54,837 nt of DNA from Gammaproteobacteria bacterium (GCA_018815765.1 JAHIWM010000063.1:1-54837), one strand, 5' to 3'. Numbered from the stretch's first letter, positions 26,071-36,733 are shown. Notes: generated by a model from the letters alone, not told the origin. A program made the numbers and translations.

Positions 26071-26421
26071 ATGGCCGTTATTATTAAATACATTGTTGAG
26101 CGCGCTGGAGTAGAAAAAATGACTTTTAGTTCAAAGCCTGAAGCAGACGCCTATGACCGGATGCTGGATATTGCTGATGAACTGTTTTTAATGTTGGGTC
26201 AAAGTGAACTGATCCCGGATGAGCAACAACGCGAAGATCTGGCGCTGTATTTAGCTCAGCAAAAAGAGCTGGTGATCCAGACGCTGAATCAGAAAACCAA
26301 AAGCAATAAAGCCCCTGTAGCTGATAAAGAACAGGCAAAGGATAAAGGCGTTGCTGATCCGGCTAAAGCAGCCGTTGTACTGTCAGAAGTGACGGAAGCC
26401 ACAGATGACCTGGCTGCTTAA
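26071..26421 (+). CDS. yebG: YebG family DNA-damage-inducible protein
   Basis: The 116-residue product begins MAVIIKYIVERAGVEKMTFS and continues SKPEADAYDRMLDIAD, matching E. coli YebG over the first 70 residues. The acidic Ala/Lys-rich tail (about 85-116) is longer than in E. coli. YebG is a small SOS-induced protein of uncertain function. The start at 26071 is set by AGGAGGA just upstream. It is divergent from dgt, and a terminator lies at 26502-26536. Confidence 0.93.
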   Translation: MAVIIKYIVERAGVEKMTFSSKPEADAYDRMLDIADELFLMLGQSELIPDEQQREDLALYLAQQKELVIQTLNQKTKSNKAPVADKEQAKDKGVADPAKAAVVLSEVTEATDDLAA

Positions 26422-26779
26422 TTTATCGGCAGTGGTTCAGTGGCATGGTTAGCTTGTACCTTTATTTTTTATTAGAACAGCTAATTTAAAAAAACGACCT
26501 GAAAGGGCATAACTATAAATAGGTTATGCCTTTTTTATTGGGTTTAACTGTGGATTTGTGCATAATTAGCTGCTTTAACAGCATTTTTATTGATGGTCTA
26601 TTATTGCAGTGAATAGTGAGTATGAAAACAAGCTGAATAAATCATGACAGAGAATGTTATTTTGCATTAGAAAAACTAATGTCCAGGCTATAAATTATCT
26701 CGTTAGTGATCTGGTTAAATTTGCAGCATAATAACCACGTTTTCGGATGAACACTTTCTCAGACTTAACGAGGTTGGAC
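26422..26779. other. intergenic region after yebG
   Basis: No gene is supported in these 358 bases. They contain the yebG terminator (26502-26536), then AT-rich sequence with a TATAAA at 26689-26694 that could serve a promoter for the small gene at 26780. An in-frame ATG at 26747 extends that gene, but its ribosome-binding site is weaker. Confidence 0.55.
26502..26536 (+). terminator. terminator after yebG
   Basis: GGCATAAC (26506-26513) pairs with GTTATGCC (26523-26530), followed directly by six T residues. Confidence 0.85.
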
Positions 26780-26929
26780 ATGAACAGTATCAATACCACA
26801 GTAGAAAAATCGAACCTGAGCACGACAGAGCGCAGCGTATCTTCTCTGCTGCTGGTGCGTCGAATCAATCAGTTTTTATCCCGGATTGGCCGCGCTTTAA
26901 GTCTGAGTGGTGCTATCTACACCAAATAA
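26780..26929 (+). CDS. orphan 49-residue protein
   Basis: The frame MNSINTTVEKSN... ends SRIGRALSLSGAIYTK. The first half is polar and Ser/Thr-rich. The second half (about 21-42) is a basic, amphipathic segment with LLLVRRINQFLSRIG. AACGAGG lies at a good distance before the ATG at 26780, and a strong terminator follows at 27008, so this is a separate transcription unit. I recognise no family. It could be a membrane-associated small protein or part of a small RNA. Confidence 0.55.
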   Translation: MNSINTTVEKSNLSTTERSVSSLLLVRRINQFLSRIGRALSLSGAIYTK

Positions 26930-27007
26930 TGGTGTTTGTGACCTGCAGTAAGCTGTGCTGAGCCTACTGTTGCTGAACTTTTTGTTGCTAAAAGACGTAA
27001 CCCCTTG

Positions 27008-27042
27008 AACGCGCTTAGATTGCTGCTAAGCGCGTTTTTTTA
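27008..27042 (+). terminator. terminator after the 49-residue gene
   Basis: AACGCGCTTAG (27008-27018) pairs perfectly with CTAAGCGCGTT (27026-27036), followed by a run of T. Confidence 0.9.
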
Positions 27043-27045
27043 TTC

Positions 27046-27205
27046 GCAGCCATCCATGGCGCTCACCCGTTCAGGCTAACGTTTCGATGTTAACAAAACG
27101 GCAGGATAGCCGTTTTGCACAGCTTTAGCTGCCGAAGGCGAACATCATGGACGATGTGAGTGAAAAACATTCCCGATGTTTGTATATTTGCAGCCATCTC
27201 TGGCG
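27046..27205. repeat. hairpin-rich element flanked by imperfect direct repeats
   Basis: The copies GCAGCCATCCATGGCG (27046-27061) and GCAGCCATCTCTGGCG (27190-27205) differ at two positions. Between them are successive hairpins: CAAAACGGC/GCCGTTTTG (27094-27117), CAGCT/AGCTG, ACATC/GATGT, and AAACAT/ATGTTT. The layout is that of a small non-coding repeat element, but copy number elsewhere is unknown. Confidence 0.45.
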
Positions 27206-27573
27206 GATAGGTTCCTAAACGAAAAAATAATCTGCTGTCTTTTGTTCTCACCGAGCTTTTTCCCCTTTTGCCGTAATTAGTCTGTCATCTGTAACTCTTA
27301 GTCTACTTTTATCAGGTCCCTGTCCAGAGCTTTAACTTCGCAGCATCTGAAAAAGTGATTTAAGGCATTGAATTTTTTCATGAAGTTCGATGTCTAAATC
27401 CTGTAGACTGCTGTAGAACATGGCAGAGTTCATGTGACGTCGCTGAGGCCAGTTCATGGTTCAGCCTGATAGTTTGAATGTAAACAATAGGGTAATTTTT
27501 ATTGATAACACGCTTGGACGTGCAGGTTCCGATTGCAGAGTTATCGCCTTTTAACGGGATTCATCCCTTATAA

Positions 27574-29793
<2,220 letters not shown>

Positions 29794-29820
29794 TACCAGT
29801 ATTCTGGTACTGAGTGAAAC

Positions 29821-29853
29821 AAAAGCAGCTGTTTTTTAACAGCTGCTTTTTTA
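29821..29853 (+). terminator. terminator after katG
   Basis: AAAAGCAGCTGTT (29821-29833) pairs perfectly with 29838-29850, with a TTTT loop and T residues after it. Confidence 0.92.
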
Positions 29854-29946
29854 CGTTCTGATCTCTGCTTTTTGGATAAAGTACTTGAAGTGAAATGGTT
29901 TTATCTTTAGTTTGGATGCCATTAACACAAGGAATAGTGCGGGAAA

Positions 29947-30186
29947 ATGATGGACACTTTATTCATTGACGCGAAATCTGTTAAACCTCACTCCCTGCGT
30001 ATTTACGAAGAACTGATTGATATTGAATTGCCGTTAAGTTCAACAGATACAGTTTTCCCAAAAAAGCCAGATACCTTAAGTTATGCTTTTGAAAAAGACG
30101 GACTATCGCTTGGCTACTACAAAATTTTGTCTGCAAAGGCTGCTGCAACTCAAGGTTTTATAGTTTTTACCTTACATAAACAGTAA
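29947..30186 (+). CDS. hypothetical protein, 79 residues
   Basis: A small soluble protein (MMDTLFIDAKSV..., ending VFTLHKQ) with no signal peptide, membrane segment or cysteine. I do not recognise a family. A second in-frame ATG at 29950 is an equal start candidate. It lies alone between katG and a small exported protein gene 63 bases downstream. Confidence 0.6.
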   Translation: MMDTLFIDAKSVKPHSLRIYEELIDIELPLSSTDTVFPKKPDTLSYAFEKDGLSLGYYKILSAKAAATQGFIVFTLHKQ

Positions 30187-30249
30187 GCCTAAAATCCGGC
30201 GGTGGAGCTGAATTACTTTAGGTTGATAACACTCAAAAAGGAGAATCAA

Positions 30250-30696
30250 GTGCAGGTTAATTTAAAAAAATGGATGTCAGTGGTTTTGCTGGGATTTTCT
30301 GTCGGCGCTCAGGCAGGGATCTATTCAGATGACTTATCACGTTGTCTGGTCGAGTCATCAACAACAAACGATAAATCCTTGTTGGTGAAATGGATGTTTA
30401 CTTCCATGGCACTGCATCCTGATGTAGCGTCCATGTCAAACGTGACAGAGGCACAGCGTGATGCGGTCAATAAAGCAGCAGCTGAAATGTTTATGCGTCT
30501 GATGACAGAAACTTGTCTTACCCAAAGTAAAAAAGCCATTCAATACGAAGGAGCTGCAGCGGTAGAGCAAGGCTTTAACGCTTTCGGACAAGTCGCAGGG
30601 AAAGAGCTATTCGCTCATCCAAATGTCGCACAAGCTCTTGCTGGTTTGCAAACACATATCGACACCAAAAAACTTGAGACTGTTCTGGGCTTGTAA
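30250..30696 (+). CDS. small exported protein of unknown function
   Basis: The 148-residue product starts at a GTG with AAAAAGGAGA just upstream. The signal peptide spans about residues 1-22 (GFSVGAQA, then GIYS). The mature part is mostly helical and Ala-rich, with two cysteines (SRCLVES and ETCLTQS) that may form a disulfide. The frame is open further upstream to 30202, but that part has no start signal. The DUF4256 ATG begins two bases after its stop, suggesting co-transcription. Confidence 0.75.
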   Translation: MQVNLKKWMSVVLLGFSVGAQAGIYSDDLSRCLVESSTTNDKSLLVKWMFTSMALHPDVASMSNVTEAQRDAVNKAAAEMFMRLMTETCLTQSKKAIQYEGAAAVEQGFNAFGQVAGKELFAHPNVAQALAGLQTHIDTKKLETVLGL

Positions 30697-30697
30697 C

Positions 30698-31264
30698 ATG
30701 ACAAAATCGACAACTGATTCGGGTGCCAATCAACACTCAGAGTTGATCCAGCTCTTAAAAAAGCGCTTTGAAAAACACAAAAACCGCCATGCCAGGCTGG
30801 ACTGGGCCACTGTACAGCCGCGACTTGAAGCCCATCCGGACAAACTCACATCGCTTTTCGAAATGGAAGCCACTGGCGGCGAACCCGATGTAGTAGGGGT
30901 TGACGAGCAAAGTGGCGAGTTGATTTTTTTTGATTGCTCAGCCGAAAGCCCAAAAGGCCGCCGCAGCTTGTGTTATGACCGTGAAGCACTGGATGCCAGA
31001 AAAGAACATAAACCAGTAAGCAGTGCGGTAGAGATGGCTGCAGCCATGGGCATTCAGTTACTCAACGAAGACGACTACCGTTATCTGCAACAATTTGGCC
31101 CTTTTGATAGCAAAACCTCCAGCTGGCTGGCAACACCAGAGGATATCCGCGCTTTGGATGGCGCCATCTTTGGCGACTATCGGTATGGCAGGGTATTTAT
31201 CTACCACAACGGCGCTCAGTCTTATTATGCTGTCAGAGGATTTCGTGGTTCGCTGCGGGTTTGA
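30698..31264 (+). CDS. DUF4256 domain protein
   Basis: The 188-residue product matches DUF4256 along its whole length, with conserved blocks EMEATGGEPDVVGVDE, FDCSAESPKGRRSLCYDRE, ARKEHKP, FDSKTSSWLATPEDIR, and VFIYHNGAQSYYAVRGFRGSL. The biochemical role of the family is not known to me. Invariant Asp, Cys, Glu, Arg and His residues hint at an enzyme, but this is inference. It follows the exported protein gene by two bases, and a LanC-like gene begins 108 bases downstream. Confidence 0.88.
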   Translation: MTKSTTDSGANQHSELIQLLKKRFEKHKNRHARLDWATVQPRLEAHPDKLTSLFEMEATGGEPDVVGVDEQSGELIFFDCSAESPKGRRSLCYDREALDARKEHKPVSSAVEMAAAMGIQLLNEDDYRYLQQFGPFDSKTSSWLATPEDIRALDGAIFGDYRYGRVFIYHNGAQSYYAVRGFRGSLRV

Positions 31265-31372
31265 TTTAATTCGCTTTGGTGATGATGACGGCTGACTGAC
31301 TTGAGCAACAATTGTAGCGATCGGGCTTGTCCGACTGTTGCCGGATGACACTTTGAATCAGGCTTCTCTCTT

Positions 31373-32581
31373 ATGTTTTTATTTGACAAAACCCGACACG
31401 AAACGCTCTCCACCAGCAGATGGTGTGACGATATTGTTCTAAACGAAATCAGTTTTATTAGCGCAGATATTGAACAATCTTTGACTGCAGAGGCTTGCTG
31501 GCCAACTCATCCGCTGGATGCCGAAAGTTACTCCAGAGCCGGCCCTTTATGGTGCGCTTATGCAGGTGCTGCCGGTACTGTGCATGCGATGCAGTTGTTA
31601 AGAGCTTATGGTTATCTTGTGCAGGATTTAAGTGATCTGCTGCCAATCATCTATCAGTCCTATTTAAAGCTGCCTGATGTGTCGCTGCAATCTGGTTTGC
31701 AATTAGGCGAAATCGGTATTTTGTTACCCGCTTTACTGGCCGATCCGCTCAATAAAGCATTAGAAACCAGGCTGGTGTTATGTATGGAAGCAACATTGCC
31801 TTTACCTTTGTATGAGATCACGTCAGGGCAAAGTGGAATGATGCATGCGGCTCTGGCGTTATACCGCAGCACAGGAAAACCCATTTGGAAGGAGTTGTAT
31901 ATCAAAGGTGCCAACGCATTATTAGAGAACTGGCATTTTGATATCGAATCCAAAGAATGGCATTGGGACAGCCAGGTATTTGGCGTAACAAGGCGGTATT
32001 ACGGTGCTTGTCATGGTGTCGCAGGCAATGCCAATATCCTTTTACAAGGGATCGATTTGCTCGACACCGACTATTCAGAATTAATCGTTTCGCGCACAGT
32101 AGACACTCTTCAGGTATCTGCTGTGCAAGATGCTAACAACGCGAATTGGCTTCACTTTGTGAATCCGCCGATTAATAAAATGCTGGTTCAATGGTGTCAT
32201 GGTGCTGCGGGTATAGTCACGGCTATGGCCAGAACTCCAATCAGCAGTTCTGATTATTCTTCACAACTCGATGATTTGTTACGAAAGGCTGGCGAATTGG
32301 TTTGGCAGGCAGGTCCTTTGCAAAAAGGATCAAACATCTGCCACGGTACTTCAGGTAATGGTTACGCTTTTTTATATTTATACCGTCGCTGGGGCGACAG
32401 TATCTGGCTTGAAAGAGCACGAGCCTTTGCCATGCATGCCATTAAACAAAGCCACAGTGCTCGGTTACTTTATGGCCAGGGACGTTACGGTCTCTGGACC
32501 GGAGATGCCGGTCTTGCTTTGTATTTACATCACTGCATTTCGCCGCAAGATGCTGCTATACCGGGTTTGGATTTATTCTGA
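31373..32581 (+). CDS. stand-alone LanC-like cyclase family protein
   Basis: The 402-residue protein has the repeated glycine-rich turns of the LanC alpha-toroid: SGQSG (151), ACHGVAG (212-218), WCHGAAG (274-280), ICHGTSGNG (322-330) and LWTGDAG (374-380). Cys275, Cys323 and His324 fit the zinc ligands of LanC enzymes, and His214 matches the other conserved active-site His. LanC proteins add Cys thiols to dehydroamino acids. No lanthipeptide dehydratase, transporter or precursor is nearby, so a lanthipeptide role is not supported. A repair or glutathione-adding role, as in eukaryotic LANCL proteins, is possible. Confidence 0.85.
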   Translation: MFLFDKTRHETLSTSRWCDDIVLNEISFISADIEQSLTAEACWPTHPLDAESYSRAGPLWCAYAGAAGTVHAMQLLRAYGYLVQDLSDLLPIIYQSYLKLPDVSLQSGLQLGEIGILLPALLADPLNKALETRLVLCMEATLPLPLYEITSGQSGMMHAALALYRSTGKPIWKELYIKGANALLENWHFDIESKEWHWDSQVFGVTRRYYGACHGVAGNANILLQGIDLLDTDYSELIVSRTVDTLQVSAVQDANNANWLHFVNPPINKMLVQWCHGAAGIVTAMARTPISSSDYSSQLDDLLRKAGELVWQAGPLQKGSNICHGTSGNGYAFLYLYRRWGDSIWLERARAFAMHAIKQSHSARLLYGQGRYGLWTGDAGLALYLHHCISPQDAAIPGLDLF

Positions 32582-32699
32582 TAAACAGCGGATCCTGATT
32601 AGGATGAAGGATTTATACACAAGATAAGTCATAGTGCGTTAAGTTATGCAGTTTATGGGCACTTTGTCAGCCCCACGAATACAGACTAACGGAGAGGTT

Positions 32700-33089
32700 A
32701 TGCATCCGGATATTCAAAGTTATAACCAGAATCAGGCCGGCGAAGAGCAACTGATTTGCCAGCTATTAGCAGAGCAGATTGATACTGCTTTGCCTGACGC
32801 TGAGAATAAAATCTGGCATGCGCATCCGGTGTGGTTTCTCGATGGCAACCCTGTAGTGGGTTATAGCAAACTCAAAGGCGGCATTCGGTTGTTGTTCTGG
32901 AGTGGGCAGTCTTTTGATGAAGCTGAATTAAAGCAGGAAGGTAGTTTTAAAGCCGCTGAAAAACGTTACAGCCACAGCAGCCAAATCAATACGAGTGATG
33001 TGCAGCGCTGGCTGGCAAAAGGCCGTGATATTCAGTGGGATTACAAAAACTTAGTGCGCCGTAAAGGCCAGCTGGAAAGGTTAAAATAA
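32700..33089 (+). CDS. DUF1801 domain protein
   Basis: The 129-residue product fits the DUF1801/YdhG-like fold. It has the IWHAHPVWFLDGNPVVGYSKLKGGIRLLFW region followed by DVQRWLAKGRDIQWDYKNLVRRKG near the C-terminus. The function is unknown. The ATG at 32700 is preceded by GGAGAGG; the open frame upstream to 32646 lacks a start signal. It converges on the gene at 33183. Confidence 0.8.
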   Translation: MHPDIQSYNQNQAGEEQLICQLLAEQIDTALPDAENKIWHAHPVWFLDGNPVVGYSKLKGGIRLLFWSGQSFDEAELKQEGSFKAAEKRYSHSSQINTSDVQRWLAKGRDIQWDYKNLVRRKGQLERLK

Positions 33090-33099
33090 TGCTTGGTAG

Positions 33100-33120
33100 G
33101 GGCGGGGTTTATCCCGCCCG
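33100..33120. repeat. REP-like hairpin GGGCGGGG-TTTAT-CCCGCCC
   Basis: The stem 33100-33106 with 33113-33119 closely matches the hairpin at 255-277. It lies 11 bases after the DUF1801 stop. Confidence 0.6.
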
Positions 33121-33140
33121 TCCAAAATTCCAATCCAATA

Positions 33141-33178
33141 CCGTTGCGGGCGACCCTATAGGTCGCCGCTAACAACGG
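33141..33178. terminator. two-part hairpin between convergent genes
   Basis: An outer CCGTTG/CAACGG and an inner GGCGACC/GGTCGCC with a CTATA loop fold together just before the minus-strand stop at 33183. It may end either transcript or be part of a REP unit. Confidence 0.5.
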
Positions 33179-33182
33179 ATTT

Positions 33183-33980
33183 TCAAGCCTGAACTGGATA
33201 GGCGTATTCAGTTAATCCTAAATCTGCCAGCACTTTATCCAAATGTTCGTAAGCTTCTTTTGTTGGGCCAGGATAATCGCCACCTATTGGCACATTACCG
33301 ACATAACCTATGTCTTTAATGCCTTCTGGTGTACAGAAAAACGCAGCCAGCACTAAACCGCGGAAGCGGCTGAAGGCTTCTGCTATACGCTTAAACTGGG
33401 CTGGTGTTTCGGCTGTGTCAAAAGCTATATCGTCCATAATGGCTTTTTGCTGGGCTTTCGTCAGAGCAACAAAAGTTTTACCAAAACGCATCTGCGCTTC
33501 ATCGTCTATCCAGGCCAGAGCCGACAATATAATGACTCTGTCTTGCTGTTGACGCTCGTAAGGCGCGCTGACCCATTCATCGACTACTGCAGGCACATGC
33601 ACTTCAGAAGCACTAGGCACGCTGCCTTCACGTGGTACCAGAATATCCGACAGCACAGCCACTAACGTCAGTTGAGCCTGGGTTAAGGTCAAAGGCCATG
33701 GCGATTCAGGAGGCAGAATTAAATTTGGATCTTTGCCATACCCTGTTGCTGTAATAGGGGATAACTTCAGCTCTGGCCAATGTTCTGTGCTGGCTTTTGC
33801 CGCGCCTATTCCGGCATCTGTGTTGCTGACAGGTGCATTGTCGCAGCCTGTTAAAGCTGCGGGTAACAAGGCGCTTGCCGCTAATGCCATCATCAGTTTT
33901 AACGAATCGCGTCTGGTCATGCCGGATTTATACTGCATCTCTTGCTGATCCACAGTGGTGTTATTTTGATCTTTGACCAT
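33183..33980 (-). CDS. gluconate 2-dehydrogenase subunit 3-family, Tat lipoprotein
   Basis: The 265-residue product has a twin-arginine signal (TRRDSLKLM, about 22-30) followed by a lipobox LTGC, so it should be a Tat-exported lipoprotein. The mature part fits the gluconate 2-dehydrogenase subunit 3 family, the small partner that carries GMC-type catalytic subunits across the membrane. Its ATG overlaps the stop of the GMC gene, which has no signal peptide, so the two are probably exported as a folded complex. Confidence 0.88.
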   Translation of the reverse strand: MVKDQNNTTVDQQEMQYKSGMTRRDSLKLMMALAASALLPAALTGCDNAPVSNTDAGIGAAKASTEHWPELKLSPITATGYGKDPNLILPPESPWPLTLTQAQLTLVAVLSDILVPREGSVPSASEVHVPAVVDEWVSAPYERQQQDRVIILSALAWIDDEAQMRFGKTFVALTKAQQKAIMDDIAFDTAETPAQFKRIAEAFSRFRGLVLAAFFCTPEGIKDIGYVGNVPIGGDYPGPTKEAYEHLDKVLADLGLTEYAYPVQA

Positions 33981-35659
33981 CAGATCGCTCCTTGTTTTAA
34001 CTGAGCTGAAAGCCAGGATGAGTTACGCATGGCCAGCGTCATAATAGTCAGGGTACAGTTCTTGTGTGGGTTAGATGCAAAGACGCCGCCATCCATCACA
34101 AAGAGGTTAGGGCAGTCCCAGCTTTGACCCCATTGATTGGTGACTGAGTCTTTTGGCGATGCACCCATACGGGTTGTGCCCACTTCATGAATAATTTCGC
34201 CGCCTTTTAAAATGGCCTGCTCTGGAGTTGGTAATTCGCCAACTTCAGCGCCCATTTCAGCGAAAATAGCTTTGGCCGTTTTCAGGCCATGTTCTATCTG
34301 TTTTAGTTCATGCTCTGACCATTTCCAGTGGAAACGCGCTACAGGAATATCCCATTTGTCTTTCACTTCCGGGTCTATATCCATATAACAATGTTCATTT
34401 GGCACCATTTCACCACGCAAAGCAAAGCCGACATAAGCGCCGTAGTTGTGTTTCACCTGGCGTTTTAAATCTGCGCCATAACCCTGGAAATCACCTTGCA
34501 GGCCAGCACCTGGTTCACCAAAACGGGCGCCAATTTCAAAGTGATAACCACGAGGGAAATCTAACTCTTTACGTTCCTGCGCTTTATGACCCCACCACGG
34601 AATAAACAAATGGTTGGCGGTATGACCATCTTCGTTATAAATCGGACGACCTTTTAAAGCGGGCACCATGGTGCCGATATTGGCGCCTGTGGAGTCCATC
34701 AGGTTTTTACCTACCTGACCACTGGAGTTGGCTAGGCCATTTGGAAAACGTGTCGATTTTGAATTTAACAACAAACGCGCTGATTCACAGGCACTTGCAG
34801 CCAGGATCACCACTTTAGCTTTGAGTTGGTGCACTGTTGATGTCTTTTTATCAACATAGCTGACACCTGTCACTTTGCCGTTTTCGTCAGTATCGACAGA
34901 TTTCACCATCGCATCTGTAATCACCTGCAAATTACCTGTGGCTCTTGCCATAGGAATAAGCGAAGTTGTGGTTTGGAAAGCCGCACCAATAGAGCAGCCA
35001 TGACCACAAGGCGTGGCATAAAAACAGGCGGCTCTGTTATCCAAAGGCCGTGTTAATACAGCACGGTGCATAGGGGCCAGAGGAATACCTAATTTTTTTG
35101 CTGCTGCAGCTATTAAAAGCTCGGTAATACGCGGCTTAGGTGGTGGTTGTAATACGCCATCCGACGAAGGAGGCATATCGTCAAGGCCGGTATTGGTACC
35201 ACAGACGCCGACTAAAGCTTCGGTTTTATCGTACCAGGGGGCAATATCTTCATAGTTAAAAGGCCAGTCGGCACCTAAACCATCACGGCTTTTGCCTTTA
35301 AAATCATGTTCGCTAAAGCGTAAAGAATAACGACCCCAGTGATTGGTACGGCCACCTAACATACGGGCGCGCCACCATAAAAACTCGGTGTTTTCTGCCG
35401 CTGTATAAGGCTCGTTTGGCACACTCCAACCACCATCAACAGTAGCATCGTAAAAACCAAAGTCTTTATCCGAGTTGCCTGCACCCATCAAAGGGGCTTC
35501 GCCGTTGCGTTTAAACATAGGGGTTTCAGTTTTTGGGTCATAGTCCCGACCAGCCTCGAGCATCAGAACTTTATGTCCTGCTTTCGTCAGCTCATAAGCC
35601 GCCATGGAACCACCAGCGCCGGACCCAACCACCAGCACTTCAAAGTCAAAATCTTTCAT
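33980..35659 (-). CDS. GMC-family FAD dehydrogenase, large subunit
   Basis: The 559-residue flavoprotein has the FAD-binding VGSGAGGS (11-18) and the GMC C-terminal motifs HEVGTTRMG (about 490) and NPHKN (about 530). Cys212, Cys218 and Cys222 (CFYATPCGHGC) match the three-cysteine spacing reported for the 3Fe-4S cluster in FAD glucose and fructose dehydrogenases. No signal peptide is present, consistent with Tat co-export with subunit 3. The likely reaction is oxidation of a sugar or glycoside hydroxyl, possibly at C3. No cytochrome c subunit gene is adjacent. Confidence 0.9.
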   Translation of the reverse strand: MKDFDFEVLVVGSGAGGSMAAYELTKAGHKVLMLEAGRDYDPKTETPMFKRNGEAPLMGAGNSDKDFGFYDATVDGGWSVPNEPYTAAENTEFLWWRARMLGGRTNHWGRYSLRFSEHDFKGKSRDGLGADWPFNYEDIAPWYDKTEALVGVCGTNTGLDDMPPSSDGVLQPPPKPRITELLIAAAAKKLGIPLAPMHRAVLTRPLDNRAACFYATPCGHGCSIGAAFQTTTSLIPMARATGNLQVITDAMVKSVDTDENGKVTGVSYVDKKTSTVHQLKAKVVILAASACESARLLLNSKSTRFPNGLANSSGQVGKNLMDSTGANIGTMVPALKGRPIYNEDGHTANHLFIPWWGHKAQERKELDFPRGYHFEIGARFGEPGAGLQGDFQGYGADLKRQVKHNYGAYVGFALRGEMVPNEHCYMDIDPEVKDKWDIPVARFHWKWSEHELKQIEHGLKTAKAIFAEMGAEVGELPTPEQAILKGGEIIHEVGTTRMGASPKDSVTNQWGQSWDCPNLFVMDGGVFASNPHKNCTLTIMTLAMRNSSWLSAQLKQGAI

Positions 35660-36366
35660 TAGTTCAGCTCTTTAATTTTGATATTTTTGAACCAGACCTT
35701 ATCGCCATGATCCTGTAAACCTATATGGCCTTCTTTGGCCGCAGCAAAACCCGACCAGTCAGCAAACTTACTTTTCGCGACTAAGGTTTTCCATTCATCA
35801 CTGCCAATGGTCACTTTTGCTGTTTGTACGTCATTTTGCCAAATGGTCAAAGCAGAGTGTTCCAGGCGAATTTTAGTGCTATTCCACTCACCCGCTTTTT
35901 TGTGGGAAGCCACTGGAGATGCAATCATGTCGTATAACGAACCTGAAAGGTGAGTGTCGAGCTTATTGTCCGGGTGGCGTTCGTTATCCAGAATCTGAAT
36001 TTCCGGCGCGTGGGAGTAGATGTATTTACCTTTTTCATCAGCAAGAATAAGAATGCCACTGTTGCCTACTTCGGCAATTTTCCAGTTCAGTGTCAATTCA
36101 AAGTTTTTGTAACTTTGTTTACTGATCAAGTCGCCGCCACCGCCTACAGTAAGGGTTATAGCGCCGTCTTCGATTTTCCACTTCTCGTTCACGGTCGGCT
36201 GTTTAAAGGTGCGCCACTGTGACATGTCTGCGCCGTTAAACAACAACTGCCAGCCGTCTGCTTTTTCCTGTGCTGTCAGTTCGTTGTCTGCGGCCCACGA
36301 AGGCATGCTGATTACCGAAAGCAGAGTCAATGCTGCTAAGGTTTTATTTTTCATAGATAAAATCAA
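35659..36366 (-). CDS. DUF1080 protein (3-keto-disaccharide hydrolase family)
   Basis: The 235-residue exported protein has a signal peptide (cleavage after PSWA) and then a concanavalin-like DUF1080 domain with GWQLLFNGADMSQWR, NSGILILADE and EIQILDNERHPDN. Related proteins act on 3-keto glycosides made by GMC or Gfo/Idh oxidoreductases. I use the TTG at 36366 because GGGAG lies seven bases upstream; the ATG at 36354 is the alternative. It is the first gene of the three-gene operon and overlaps the GMC start by one base. Confidence 0.85.
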   Translation of the reverse strand: MILSMKNKTLAALTLLSVISMPSWAADNELTAQEKADGWQLLFNGADMSQWRTFKQPTVNEKWKIEDGAITLTVGGGGDLISKQSYKNFELTLNWKIAEVGNSGILILADEKGKYIYSHAPEIQILDNERHPDNKLDTHLSGSLYDMIASPVASHKKAGEWNSTKIRLEHSALTIWQNDVQTAKVTIGSDEWKTLVAKSKFADWSGFAAAKEGHIGLQDHGDKVWFKNIKIKELN

Positions 36367-36733
36367 GTTGTCACTCCCGTTGTCTGTTCAATGCTCTGTT
36401 GGCATTATTTGTAGAACCCATCAGCTTATTACTGTCTAAAAACAGCATACTGGCCTTTAGCTGGCAAAGAACCAAAGCCTGAATGGGGCAGTTAAATCTT
36501 CCCCTTTGTGTTGGTCTGTCTGCCGCTTATAATGCAGTGTAATCGATTTCATTGCTACTCTATAAAAGCAAGTAACGGTAGTAAAATGCAAGCTCTGTTT
36601 TCACTTTTTGAGTTGCAACCGCCATTGCTTGCGCTGAAATGTACTGAGTACAAAGAAAAACTTGTCGCAAATATACAAGGCAAAAGCTGCGGTTACTGTC
36701 AGACTTAGCAAAGTTTTTTCAAGGAGATCTCTG
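36367..36733. other. divergent intergenic region
   Basis: No gene is supported in these 367 bases between divergent operons. It should contain promoters for both. A TATAAA near 36561 is a candidate -10 for the plus strand. A 66-codon reading frame here has no ribosome-binding site or family match. Confidence 0.5.

Noticed and set aside
31265-31372. Short lanthipeptide precursor before the LanC-like gene
   Set aside because: I read the 108-base gap in all plus-strand frames and found no Ser/Thr/Cys-rich peptide with a start and ribosome-binding site.
32271-32627. 118-codon plus-strand frame within the LanC-like gene
   Set aside because: It is out of frame with a strong family match and lacks a start signal.
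36508-36708. 66-codon plus-strand frame in the divergent intergenic region
   Set aside because: No ribosome-binding site, odd composition, and no family resemblance; likely chance.
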